A DNA stretch of 64,000 bases. Origin: Bacteroidota bacterium. GTDB lineage: Bacteria; Bacteroidota; Bacteroidia; Chitinophagales; Chitinophagaceae. The notes below the pieces were generated by a model that was not told the DNA's origin, made no database searches, and worked only from the letters and a program-made list of their open reading frames with translations. Made by a program: the position numbers and the translations under genes. The DNA is taken from positions 21,516 to 85,515 of the forward strand of contig JAFDXG010000146.1 in NCBI GenBank assembly GCA_018268105.1, written 5' to 3'. Shown piece by piece: positions 1 through 8,818 of this stretch; position 1 is the first letter of the stretch, and each line of letters begins with the position of its first letter.

Positions 1-475
1 CAATATATTTGTTATACGCATAAGTATACACGATGTTGTTTTTATCAGTAAGTGTTTGATAAGTCAGGAGGTTTTCCTTTCCGGAATTTGTTTCCTGAGC
101 CTGGTCTGTATTGTTCTTTTTGAAAAAAAGGAAAACAGAAAGCAGGATGAGAATAATGCCAAATGCAATGCTAAAAGCTGTAGCCGGAATGTACTTTGTT
201 GCCAGCACACCCAAAATGGATCCCGGGATGGTATAAGCAGCAAATAATATTCCTGCTTTGAAGTCAATACGGCCCGAGCGGGCATAGGCAATGGATCCCG
301 AAACTGCATTGCATGCCACAATAACAATAGAAATTGCTGTAATAATTTCAGGAGGCAATGCAGGATGAGTGAATATCAATAAAGGCACAAGCAAAAAACC
401 GCCACCGGCTCCTATGAGTGTCCCTATAGCCCCGATACCGAAACCTATTAATAACAATACAATACTGTTATCCAT
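1..475 (-). CDS. Sulfite exporter TauE/SafE family permease (partial)
   Basis: Reading the minus strand from the ATG at 475 gives an open frame of 158 codons that leaves the window at position 1, so the C-terminal part is missing. The product starts with a hydrophobic segment and the glycine-rich GAGGGFLLVPLL stretch typical of TauE/SafE permeases. More membrane helices follow, with a repeat-like TAISIVIVACNAVSGSIAY segment and a helix near residues 80-115. The family exports small organic or inorganic anions such as sulfite or sulfoacetate across the inner membrane; the substrate here cannot be told. The poorly conserved hydrophilic tail after residue 120 probably lies in the central cytoplasmic loop. 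Family assignment is firm. Confidence 0.85.
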   Translation of the reverse strand, partial: MDNSIVLLLIGFGIGAIGTLIGAGGGFLLVPLLIFTHPALPPEIITAISIVIVACNAVSGSIAYARSGRIDFKAGILFAAYTIPGSILGVLATKYIPATAFSIAFGIILILLSVFLFFKKNNTDQAQETNSGKENLLTYQTLTDKNNIVYTYAYNKYI

Positions 476-570
476 CCTTCAGATAAATTCCTTTTCTTTT
501 GAGAAAATTCAAAGATATTTAAAATCTCCCGGCTAATCATGATAGTTAAATAGTATTCAGCTACTTCTTA

Positions 571-1119
571 TCATTCTAATATAAATTGTATATATCCTTC
601 AGTCGGGTTTTTTTTTGGAACGATCTTACATGGATTCCCTAAGGCTATTGAAAACGGGGGAACATCAACATTTACAAACGAGTTAGGTGCAATTAAAACA
701 TTGTCGCCAATAGTTATATTTCCAACAATAACAGAACCTGCTCCCATCCAAACATTATTTCCAATAGTAGGAAATCCTTTTAGTCGGCCTCTGTTTGCCA
801 TCCCTATTGTTACATTATGTGCGATATTACAATTTTTCCCAATTTTAGCTTTGGGGCTTACTACTATGGTTCCAAAATGCCCGATATAAAAGCCTTCCCC
901 GATTTGTGTGTTGTATGGAATTTGTATTCCGTATTTAAACGAATACCTGCGCAGTAGTATACGGTAAAATAACCACATTGGTGAATACTTTCTGCACTTT
1001 GAAATTTTTCTTACAATATACATATATCTGAACCCAGGCGTAAGCAGACACCTTAAGAGCCCCTTCATCCCGGTTCGGCCTTCATACCTGTAAAGATCAG
1101 CTTTGATGATTCTATCCAT
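571..1119 (-). CDS. Hexapeptide-repeat (serine acetyltransferase-like) O-acetyltransferase
   Basis: A 182-residue protein whose second half is a left-handed beta-helix of hexapeptide repeats (about residues 65-165), with GHFGTIVV and AHNVTIGM blocks matching the active-site region of CysE-type acetyltransferases. The helical N-terminal domain of true CysE is absent. The short forms are usually sugar or serine O-acetyltransferases of surface polysaccharide pathways that use acetyl-CoA. The first 55 residues are basic and contain aromatic segments, probably for trimer packing or membrane contact. It stands alone, about 95 bases upstream of the TauE gene on the same strand, with no other polysaccharide genes next to it. 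The acceptor is unknown. Confidence 0.8.
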   Translation of the reverse strand: MDRIIKADLYRYEGRTGMKGLLRCLLTPGFRYMYIVRKISKCRKYSPMWLFYRILLRRYSFKYGIQIPYNTQIGEGFYIGHFGTIVVSPKAKIGKNCNIAHNVTIGMANRGRLKGFPTIGNNVWMGAGSVIVGNITIGDNVLIAPNSFVNVDVPPFSIALGNPCKIVPKKNPTEGYIQFILE

Positions 1120-1315
1120 TTCTAACTACAAATTTTGGGTTGGTATTTGTTGCATTTAGTTCACAATTGTTTTTGCAGGGCAAATCGGTGGACAATTAAT
1201 AATAATGTCACCATTCAAAACCGAAAGATACAATAGTTGAAGATTTTTACATTCATCTATCTGAGTTAACCCTCTTTTCGGAAATGTAAAACACAAAATG
1301 GCAGTGAAAACTTAA

Positions 1316-1609
1316 TTATTTGTGGCAACCATTCTGTCTATACTCATCCAGGTTTATTTCTTTTATGGGATTTCTACCGTCATTGTATATTTTACCTTTT
1401 TTAGTCAATACTCTGGCTATTTTGGTTAATGTTTGTTTTTCAATTTCAGGATGTCGCCCCTCCAAACCCCCGACCCAGATAGACTAATTTGTTGCATCAG
1501 TTGTGATAGAAACCGGCAGTTGGGGAATGTGAGATGAAGCCGCTTTGAAGAACATGAATTTCATACTCAACAAAAGGAGAAAATGTAATAGGAATTTGAT
1601 TTTTGTAAT
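1316..1609 (-). pseudogene. Remnant of a small secreted protein, unknown family
   Basis: On the minus strand a frame beginning near 1609 (ATT, possibly a lost ATG) reads a signal-peptide-like stretch (KIKFLLHFLLLLSMKFMFF), then SSHIPQLPVSITTDATN, an in-frame TAG, then 55 further residues beginning SIWVGGLEGRHPEIEKQ and ending at TAA in 1316-1318. The residues on the two sides of the stop read as one plausible polypeptide, which suggests a recently broken gene or the tail of a larger lost one. I do not recognise the family. It lies between the acetyltransferase and TrhO genes. It could also be a chance open stretch. Confidence 0.35.
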
Positions 1610-1789
1610 AGTATCGTTAATGAAACTACTCTTCGAAAGGAATGATTTTAATCACTACCGATATACATCAGGGTGCTGCATGAATTGCTGAATAGAATTT
1701 TTGAAGTGCAAGAGTAAATTTCACAATAATCATCGGAACAGGTACAACCGAAATTTAAAATAAGTACTGTAACATTAGCATTAAAAAAT

Positions 1790-1845
1790 GAACCCCGATG
1801 CTTCGTCATATTTTTTTAGCACCGGGGTCCTGGTTTTTATTTGTT
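1790..1845. terminator. Possible bidirectional terminator
   Basis: ACCCCGATGCT (1792-1802) pairs with AGCACCGGGGT (1818-1828), one mismatch, 15-base loop. A-rich sequence precedes the stem and a T-rich stretch follows it, so it could end transcription from either side, including that of the minus-strand TrhO gene whose stop is at 1984. Confidence 0.4.
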
Positions 1846-1983
1846 TTTTCTAAAACGTATATATAGGGTAAACATTATAAACTGAACATAAAAATGAGAT
1901 ATGTCAACAAAACGGATAAAATTATCAATCCTTATATCTTCGATAACGCCGGCGTAGCTGTGGAGTACAGGGGTATTGACTCT

Positions 1984-3027
1984 TTACTTTTGCGGACTTT
2001 TGAGTAATGGTCTCAGTCTTGATTTAGCCTTATTAAAAATATGTTGCCCTTTGTCTATACCTTTTCTCAATTCTTTTTGCTGCTCTGCAGTTAGCTGTAA
2101 CACTTCAGAGCAGGCATCACTGCAACAGCCACTATATTTTTCAGCACAGTCGCTGCACTGGATAAACAATAAATGGCAACCCTCGTTTTTACAGTTGGTA
2201 TGGGTGTCGCAGGGTTTACCGCATTGGTGGCAATGTGATATGATATCCTCCGATATGCGCTCACCCAGCCTGTCGTCGAATACAAAATTTTTACCAATGA
2301 ATGTATTCTCCAGCCCCTCTGCATTCGCCATACGTACATAATTGATAATACCACCTTCGAGATGATAAACATTTTGAAAACCATTGTGCAGCATATAAGC
2401 ACTTGCTTTTTCGCAGCGTATGCCTCCGGTGCAATACATGATGATGTTTTTTTCTTTATGCTCCTGCATCATCTCTACGGCCATCGGCAATTGCTCTCTG
2501 AAGGTATCACTGGGTATTTCAATGGCATCTTTGAAGTGCCCTACTTCATATTCATAATGATTGCGCATATCAATCACAATAGTCCTGGGATCTTTGGTAA
2601 GCCGGTTGAACCCCGCCGCATCTACATATTTCCCTTTTTTACTCATATCAAAATCCGGATCGTTAATGCCATCGGCTACTATCTTTTCCCTAATTTTTAT
2701 TTTGAGCACCCAAAATGATTTTCCGTCATCTTCCACGGCAATATTGAGCCTGAGGTTATCAAGTCCCTGAATGTTATTGAGATAAGTTTTCAGCATTTCA
2801 AAATTAGAAGCGGGAACGCTTACCTGAGCATTAATACCTTCGGAAGCTATATATATCCTTCCGAATACTTTTAGCGAAAAAAGATTTTTGTAAAATTCAT
2901 CCCTGAAATGTTTTGGGTTACTTATATGAAAATACCGGTAAAAAGATATTGTGGTGCGGGGCTCTTTTTCCTGCAGCATAAGCTGCTTTAGTTCCTTTTG
3001 AGAAACGCGATTGTGTAAAACTGCCAT
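1984..3027 (-). CDS. trhO: tRNA uridine(34) hydroxylase TrhO (rhodanese family)
   Basis: A 347-residue protein of the YceA/TrhO family, which uses molecular oxygen to form 5-hydroxyuridine at position 34 of tRNAs, the first step toward (m)cmo5U-type wobble modification. It has the N-terminal acylphosphatase-like domain (about 25-120), a rhodanese domain (about 130-240) with the active-site loop CTGGIRC around Cys199, and a C-terminal cysteine-rich segment ([21 protein letters not shown]), a likely zinc-binding tail common in this family. Length and motifs match the family well. It is monocistronic, with a 98-base gap to the gene upstream. Confidence 0.93.
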   Translation of the reverse strand: MAVLHNRVSQKELKQLMLQEKEPRTTISFYRYFHISNPKHFRDEFYKNLFSLKVFGRIYIASEGINAQVSVPASNFEMLKTYLNNIQGLDNLRLNIAVEDDGKSFWVLKIKIREKIVADGINDPDFDMSKKGKYVDAAGFNRLTKDPRTIVIDMRNHYEYEVGHFKDAIEIPSDTFREQLPMAVEMMQEHKEKNIIMYCTGGIRCEKASAYMLHNGFQNVYHLEGGIINYVRMANAEGLENTFIGKNFVFDDRLGERISEDIISHCHQCGKPCDTHTNCKNEGCHLLFIQCSDCAEKYSGCCSDACSEVLQLTAEQQKELRKGIDKGQHIFNKAKSRLRPLLKSPQK

Positions 3028-3125
3028 AATTATTGAAATTTTATGTCCTCGTTAAAGACGGGTCGTTTGCATGACGAACAAAATTTCCAAACAGCGCAAA
3101 GATATGGAGAATTTGAGATTTAAAA

Positions 3126-5585
3126 TTAGTTGCCCGTGACCCCGCGGATACCAATGCGGATACCCCGGTCTTTATAACCGAAGTTGCTGTATCCTTGAAC
3201 ATAGTCTACCCTGAATATTTTTAAAATATTTTCTATTCCGCCAAATACTTCATAATAATAATTGTTTTTATCAGCCAGGAATGCATTGCCACCTGCTACA
3301 AGACGAATATTAAGAGTTTTAATGAAGGGTATTTTATTGGTAAGAAAACCATTAAAATGATGTTCAATGTTCAGGGTGCTGAAAAAATTTGAAGTGGTAC
3401 TTAGCGCATAATAAGGCGCCAGTTGAAAACTATTCATGTATGTAGATGCTAATAAAAACCGGTTGCCATTGAAATGCTGGTAATCCTGTATTTCTGCATG
3501 ACGGCTGTTTAAAAAACCTCCCAACACAATATTGTAATTGAACATGCCCCACAGTTTCAGGTTGAATTCATCTCTGACTGTAAATTTCCAGCGGTCGTAA
3601 TCTATATCGCTGCCTAACAAATTTTTGAATCCTTTTGTATAACTGATACTCAGCAATGGATATTTAGATCCGAGATTGATCTTTCGATCGGGCAACTGTA
3701 TAAATTTTGTTCCTGGCTGGTAGCTTATGGAAAATGCACCTGTCAGAGCCTGGTGCCTGATGAAATTTTGTGTTACCAATTCAGTTGGATAATTAGGAGT
3801 TCGTTTTACCAGGTTTTCGCTTCTTCCCCAAAAAGTAATATCCTGGTTTTCCAGGGGTAACCTGTCCTGGTAGCTTATACTTACTTTTACAGTTAGCGCA
3901 TCACCAATTCCCCTTGTATACTCCAGTTTTCCAAACCAGGCTTCATATAGTTTTAAATAATTAGGACCATTAAAAAGAGTGTAATAGGTATTAACCGTTG
4001 GTCGCACCGGTGCGTCATTGTTCATTTGCAATACCTGTCTGCCACCGGCTATCCCTATAGTATTATTGTTTTTGCTGCCCCAATGCCAGGCAGTTGAAAG
4101 CCCGGCATTGAAATGCTGGTTGGTGAAGCCATAGCGCAGGGTAGGGGTTATTTCAATAAATTCCGTTTCGGAAAATTTTTTGCTATAAGTGGGGCTAAAG
4201 TCAATATTAAATCCTTCCACCGTATTAAAATTAATTACCTCAATCAGTGGTTTATAGGAAAAACTGGTTTTTTTACTTTGACGTGTAAAGGTTTGTCCAA
4301 ACAGTAATACTCCCCCAACAGTGAGTTTATTCCTTTTCCGGTCAACCGAATCAAGGTAATGCGGATCGTTACGGATCAGCTCCATACTATCTTTCTTTTT
4401 ATAATCGAGCGCCTCATCTGCCAGCAGAGGAACGGGACGCACTTCATTCCAGTATTCACGTGGTTTTTTATTTGAACCGGTATCATATTTCACTACTACA
4501 TTATTGAATAATTTTTTGTCCAGCAGGGGATTGATCTTATAATTATTATAAACTGTTACAAAATTCCCTTTGGCATCAAAGCCCAGCAGCTTCACCGAAG
4601 GATACAATACCTGGCTTTGTATCATCCATACTTCTTTGGTTACGGGAACATATAGTTGCTCCACTCTGAGGGTATCTGCCAGTTCCATTTGAGATGATTT
4701 AGTGAGCATAAGGCTTACACTATGTATCCGCCAGTCATCTTCCGTGATATTGATAATGCCGCTGAACAGGGGTTCATACAGTCGTTTGGGAATTACCATT
4801 ATCCGGTTTACCGTTTTCCCGTTTTCTGTAAAACTGCCCAGGAACCTGTATCTGTAAAAACTAAGAGCATTGTCGGCTATTGGTGATATAAATCCACGGG
4901 GATTGAGTGCCGGATTGACCTGGATATTATTGTCGTAGAAAGTTAAAAACCTGGGGTCGCTGAAGCCGAATCCCCCGCCTTGCCCGCTCACCCTTGTGGA
5001 GGTAACAATTACTTTTTCGTGGTTGGGTTTCTGATAATAATAATCAGCAATGGTTTCGGAAAGATAGATCATTTTATTTTTACCGGTATCCCCGTCGTCG
5101 AAATCCACTTTCTGACCAAAAATAGTATTGGGATAATCATTGAGCCGCAATTGTCCTTTAATATATACCTGACATTGAAACGCATCTACCTGGTTTTTAT
5201 AATACGGTCTTTTCTTTATCGCCTGCCTGATGATTTCATATGCCGGGTCCTCAGTATTTTTCCCAATAATAATTTCTTTAAGAGTGATTTGCTGCAAGTG
5301 CAATACAAAATCGAGTTGTACGGGTTCGTTGCCAATGGTTATTGTTTTCTCGGAGGAAGCATAACCAATATGCATACACTGAATAGTATAACTTCCCTGA
5401 GGGAGATTTATATGATATCGTCCTTCGTCATTTGCTGTAGTACCTATGGACGTGCCTTTTATAACAATTGAAGAGAAGGATAATACATCGCCCATATCGT
5501 TTTTGACGATACCTGTAACGGGCACGGCTATCCCTTTTGTAAAAAATAAAAAAAGTATCGGAACAAGTAGCAGCTTTTTTTTCAT
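3126..5585 (-). CDS. DUF5686 outer-membrane protein with carboxypeptidase-regulatory-like domain
   Basis: About 820 residues. A signal peptide (MKKKLLLVPILFLFF; an alternative ATG lies five codons upstream at 5600) is followed by a carboxypeptidase-regulatory-like beta-sandwich (about residues 20-105, with the typical GIVKNDMGDVLSFSSIVIKG opening). The remainder is the long DUF5686 region, with a C-terminal half rich in alternating aromatic beta strands consistent with an outer-membrane barrel. This pairing is common in Bacteroidota; its biochemical role is not established. The protein ends in a strand-like segment, not a type IX sorting domain. The small membrane protein gene at 5619-5990 lies just upstream on the same strand. 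Confidence 0.82.
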   Translation of the reverse strand: MKKKLLLVPILFLFFTKGIAVPVTGIVKNDMGDVLSFSSIVIKGTSIGTTANDEGRYHINLPQGSYTIQCMHIGYASSEKTITIGNEPVQLDFVLHLQQITLKEIIIGKNTEDPAYEIIRQAIKKRPYYKNQVDAFQCQVYIKGQLRLNDYPNTIFGQKVDFDDGDTGKNKMIYLSETIADYYYQKPNHEKVIVTSTRVSGQGGGFGFSDPRFLTFYDNNIQVNPALNPRGFISPIADNALSFYRYRFLGSFTENGKTVNRIMVIPKRLYEPLFSGIINITEDDWRIHSVSLMLTKSSQMELADTLRVEQLYVPVTKEVWMIQSQVLYPSVKLLGFDAKGNFVTVYNNYKINPLLDKKLFNNVVVKYDTGSNKKPREYWNEVRPVPLLADEALDYKKKDSMELIRNDPHYLDSVDRKRNKLTVGGVLLFGQTFTRQSKKTSFSYKPLIEVINFNTVEGFNIDFSPTYSKKFSETEFIEITPTLRYGFTNQHFNAGLSTAWHWGSKNNNTIGIAGGRQVLQMNNDAPVRPTVNTYYTLFNGPNYLKLYEAWFGKLEYTRGIGDALTVKVSISYQDRLPLENQDITFWGRSENLVKRTPNYPTELVTQNFIRHQALTGAFSISYQPGTKFIQLPDRKINLGSKYPLLSISYTKGFKNLLGSDIDYDRWKFTVRDEFNLKLWGMFNYNIVLGGFLNSRHAEIQDYQHFNGNRFLLASTYMNSFQLAPYYALSTTSNFFSTLNIEHHFNGFLTNKIPFIKTLNIRLVAGGNAFLADKNNYYYEVFGGIENILKIFRVDYVQGYSNFGYKDRGIRIGIRGVTGN

Positions 5586-5618
5586 GAAACTAAAATTCAC
5601 CTAAGAGTACTTCCAAAC

Positions 5619-5990
5619 TTACGAGGGCATCTTATTACCAACAATACTTCGGAGCAATGAGCCACTGAGTGCTGCAAAGCCTGCAGTAAATGCGCCAATA
5701 AATGCTGTAATAAAAATAAGAGACATTGGTGCATCTTTACCCAGGATGACCGGAGACATTCTATGTGCCAGAATATTATGGTTAGCTGCACTGATATACC
5801 ATGCCAGCCCGCCCCATAATAACAGCAATGACAAAAAACCTGCAATAAATGACAGGTAGTGTTTTTGTGGTATAATCATGCTTATAGCAAATGCAACCAT
5901 AGCAATGCTCCACCAGGGCATATACAAACAGATTGTAAAACTCAGCAAGGCAATCAATAAAACGGATACAATAAATTTCATCATGTTCAT
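5619..5990 (-). CDS. Small multi-pass membrane protein, unknown function
   Basis: About 123 residues from the ATG at 5990 (MNMMKFIV); an in-frame ATG at 6014 would add eight polar residues. Four hydrophobic segments are visible (about 4-35 as a close pair, 43-67, and 86-110), with only short loops between them, so this is an inner-membrane protein. I do not recognise a named family, although short proteins of this shape are common in Bacteroidota. The stop codon lies 33 bases upstream of the DUF5686 gene start, so the two may be co-transcribed. Confidence 0.65.
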   Translation of the reverse strand: MNMMKFIVSVLLIALLSFTICLYMPWWSIAMVAFAISMIIPQKHYLSFIAGFLSLLLLWGGLAWYISAANHNILAHRMSPVILGKDAPMSLIFITAFIGAFTAGFAALSGSLLRSIVGNKMPS

Positions 5991-5994
5991 TTGT

Positions 5995-6120
5995 TTTGAG
6001 CGGTCGGCGATCACCGATCAGCAGACAGCAATCAGCGGTCAGCAAACTATTTAAATACTAATTCCTGAAACCTGATACCAGAAAGCTGATAGCTGAAACC
6101 TGATAGCTAACAGCCTATTC
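5995..6120. repeat. Degenerate CTGATA/CTGAAAG-type intergenic repeat tract
   Basis: The gap between the small membrane protein and the acylase holds tandem-like copies of a roughly 7-base word (CTGATAC, CTGAAAG, CTGATAG, CTGAAAC), preceded by a related GATCAG/CAGCAATCAG/CGGTCAG stretch. A purer copy of the same family lies at 12590-12705. Confidence 0.7.
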
Positions 6121-6124
6121 CTTC

Positions 6125-8566
6125 TCACCTCCCTACAAATTCCATTTTCCACAGCTTCTTTTCTCCTTCATTTTCTTCGCGTTGCATAAACCAGGCCTTG
6201 TAATAACCTCCTGCAGCCCATTTATCCACAAAATTATCATAATACACACTGCCGGGGTTGCCGGATTGCCCGCCAGGATATACTATATAGGCTGTTGTTT
6301 CTTTTTCTAAAGACACCACCATACGCCAGCTTGGTCCGTGGTCATGCTTCATAGCATTGATAACATGTTCACCACCTCCAATCGGCAGCCCGGTTCTTGC
6401 AAAGGGCATCAATTTTGTTTTCAGCAAATGATAAATAGTAGTATTCTTAAAAGCACCCCAGGTAAGTTTGTTTTGGGCATCCAGCGAGTCTGCATTTGCA
6501 GCAGTCTTTTTAAAGGATGCCAGCATTACATCGGCAAGGGTTTCTGTGGATGGTGTGCTAATATTGTCTATATACCGGAAAGCACTATCTCTGAGCAGGG
6601 CCTCAATCAAAGTAGGGTCAGAAGGTAATAAGTCGCTAACCCCTGCTTTTTCAAACTCATCATCCCACACCTGCTTTTTCAAATTATCAAACCATAATGT
6701 AAATAGTGTTGGACCTCTTAAATCAATATTATTATACAACGACCAGTTGGCAACGGTATCCAAATATTTTTTTTCATTTTCATTTAGCTTCCCGGCTGGT
6801 ATATATTTCAGCAACAAAGGTCTTGCCGTTTCAGCAAAAACATTATAATTATCCGTCTGCAGCTTCATCATGTCCTCAGGAGTAATGCCCTCCATCGCTT
6901 TTAGTTTTCGGTTGATGGCAATACCACGGTACAAATCATAAGAACCCGGAATAAAATAAGGGTAACTGCTGTCTGCAGCCCTTTGATTTGCGCTGCTTAC
7001 AAATCCACGCTCAGGATTTTTGATATGCGGGTTTTCATCCCTCGGAATAAATCCCTGCCACATATAGCTGCTATCTTCACCCGGCATTATATACAATCCC
7101 TGGCGGTTCCATCTTGCTGGGAAGGTGCCCTGCTGCCATATAGCGATATCCCCCGATTTGGAAGCAAAAGCTACATTATGTCCGGGGCAGGTAAAATATT
7201 GTAATGCATTCAGGTAATCGTCATAATTATTTGCACGGTCAAGATAGTACCACATCAATAGTTCGTTAGATGCATCGTGGGCTTTCCATCTTGTTGCCAG
7301 CGGGGTATTGGGCAGGGTAGCTTCAGGAAAACTGTTGTCGTAGGTAACCGGTCCAAATACAGTATAGGCTACAGTGTCAAAAAGTGAAGGCTTATCCTTT
7401 ATCTTAATTTCTTCTATTCTGATATCCGATTTCTTCCATTCGTGGTTGAATTTGTATTGTGATTTGCTTCCGTCTTTAAACTGCACGGCATAATAATCCA
7501 GCACATCACGCTCGGAACTGGTAAAGCCGAAAGCTATACTATCGTTGAAACCAATAATAACACCCGGCGCTCCCGGAAAACTAACACCATAAGCATTCAT
7601 TGTAGGGGTAGTCATTTGCATTTCGTACCAGATGGATGGCAGTGACAAGGTAAGATGCGGATCGTTGCAAAGTATAGGAGCACCGCTTTGGGTTTTAGCG
7701 CCGCTTACTGCCCAGTTGTTGCTGCCATTGCCCGGGTCTGGTTTTTCTATCTCTTTCAGCATACCAGCTAAAGAGTCCCGACCAAGATATAATGAATCTG
7801 CAGATGCAGGCGCCACTGGCAATACTGAAGGTGGTGGAAACAAAGTGCCCTTAGGAATTACAGGGTCAAGGGAGTCTGCAACCTGCGGAAACAAAACCCG
7901 CAGCGCCTTGTCACCAAAAAAAGCTCTGGCTTTGGTCATGGGCAAATCATCTGATGCACCGGCAAGGGTTTGCGACATCATTTTTACAAATAATGCTGTT
8001 TTGAGAGTTGTCCAATGCTCCGGCGTATAGCCAAGCAATTTATATTCCACCGGCAGCCGGCTTTCAGGCAGGCTGTTGATATAGGCATTCACTCCCGCAG
8101 TATAGCTATCAGTCAATTGCTTTGTAAGGGGGTTAGCCTCCAGTTCTTTCAGCATATTTTCTGCAGCATATACCATCCCCAGTCTGCGTTTACCCCTGTC
8201 GTAGTCAAGCGCCACATCACCAACAATTTCACTCAGCCTTCCGGCGGCGGCATAAGTTTGAAACTCCATTTGCCACAGGCGGAATTTAGCATGCAGATAT
8301 CCCTGTATAAAATATGCATCTTCTTCATTATTGGCTACAATATGAGGTACCAGACGATCGTCGAGATATACAGTGGCTCTGTCTTTAATCTGCGGCATTT
8401 GCAGTAAAGCACTGAAATCCTGATTTACAGGTTCTGCATTTTGCCAAATTCCTTGCTGTGGGCTAAGGAATCTACCTAGCGGCAACGGCAACCAGGCAGA
8501 ACTACCAAAACAGATAATCAATGCAATAGTTATAACCAGGGATACGAAAAAGTATAACAATCTCAT
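6125..8566 (-). CDS. Penicillin acylase family (S45) amidohydrolase
   Basis: An 813-residue Ntn-hydrolase precursor. After an N-terminal hydrophobic export signal (about 3-22) comes the alpha region. The autocleavage site GSNNWAVSG follows, with Ser282 as the predicted new N-terminal nucleophile of the beta chain. The next block, NDPHLTLSLPSIWYEMQM, matches the beta-chain start of the family. Known members hydrolyse amide bonds in penicillins, N-acyl-homoserine lactones or aculeacin; substrate cannot be read from sequence. It is predicted to be periplasmic or membrane-anchored. It does not share an operon with the BlaI/BlaR1-like genes 7 kb away. Confidence 0.9.
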   Translation of the reverse strand: MRLLYFFVSLVITIALIICFGSSAWLPLPLGRFLSPQQGIWQNAEPVNQDFSALLQMPQIKDRATVYLDDRLVPHIVANNEEDAYFIQGYLHAKFRLWQMEFQTYAAAGRLSEIVGDVALDYDRGKRRLGMVYAAENMLKELEANPLTKQLTDSYTAGVNAYINSLPESRLPVEYKLLGYTPEHWTTLKTALFVKMMSQTLAGASDDLPMTKARAFFGDKALRVLFPQVADSLDPVIPKGTLFPPPSVLPVAPASADSLYLGRDSLAGMLKEIEKPDPGNGSNNWAVSGAKTQSGAPILCNDPHLTLSLPSIWYEMQMTTPTMNAYGVSFPGAPGVIIGFNDSIAFGFTSSERDVLDYYAVQFKDGSKSQYKFNHEWKKSDIRIEEIKIKDKPSLFDTVAYTVFGPVTYDNSFPEATLPNTPLATRWKAHDASNELLMWYYLDRANNYDDYLNALQYFTCPGHNVAFASKSGDIAIWQQGTFPARWNRQGLYIMPGEDSSYMWQGFIPRDENPHIKNPERGFVSSANQRAADSSYPYFIPGSYDLYRGIAINRKLKAMEGITPEDMMKLQTDNYNVFAETARPLLLKYIPAGKLNENEKKYLDTVANWSLYNNIDLRGPTLFTLWFDNLKKQVWDDEFEKAGVSDLLPSDPTLIEALLRDSAFRYIDNISTPSTETLADVMLASFKKTAANADSLDAQNKLTWGAFKNTTIYHLLKTKLMPFARTGLPIGGGEHVINAMKHDHGPSWRMVVSLEKETTAYIVYPGGQSGNPGSVYYDNFVDKWAAGGYYKAWFMQREENEGEKKLWKMEFVGR

Positions 8567-8818
8567 GGTTTAAAATTACAGGGTTGCCGTAAAACAGAAA
8601 AATATTTAAAACCAGTACTGTAAGATCTACCCGGGCTGTTGTTGTATTTAATTTTAGGGGTTACAAACTGTAGTACTGCTATGAAGCTATAATGGCGACG
8701 CTCCATTCATCTGTATATCCCTGAGCAGCATCTTTTCCTCATTTCGTAAATGAAATTTCCAATCCGGGATGGATAGTTTTTCTACTTAAACTTTTTTTGC
8801 ATCCGAAATAATTTATAC

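Larger units (their letters stand above)
1120..1983. other. Long gene-poor interval
   Basis: No intact gene is visible in these 864 bases. They hold a decayed minus-strand reading frame (about 1316-1609) and a possible bidirectional terminator hairpin near 1792-1828. The rest is AT-rich with no recognisable RNA gene. Confidence 0.6.

Noticed and set aside
8567..8818. Fur box upstream of the siderophore-type receptor
   Set aside because: AGTACTG words occur twice, but no sequence close to the Fur consensus is present, so I do not call one.
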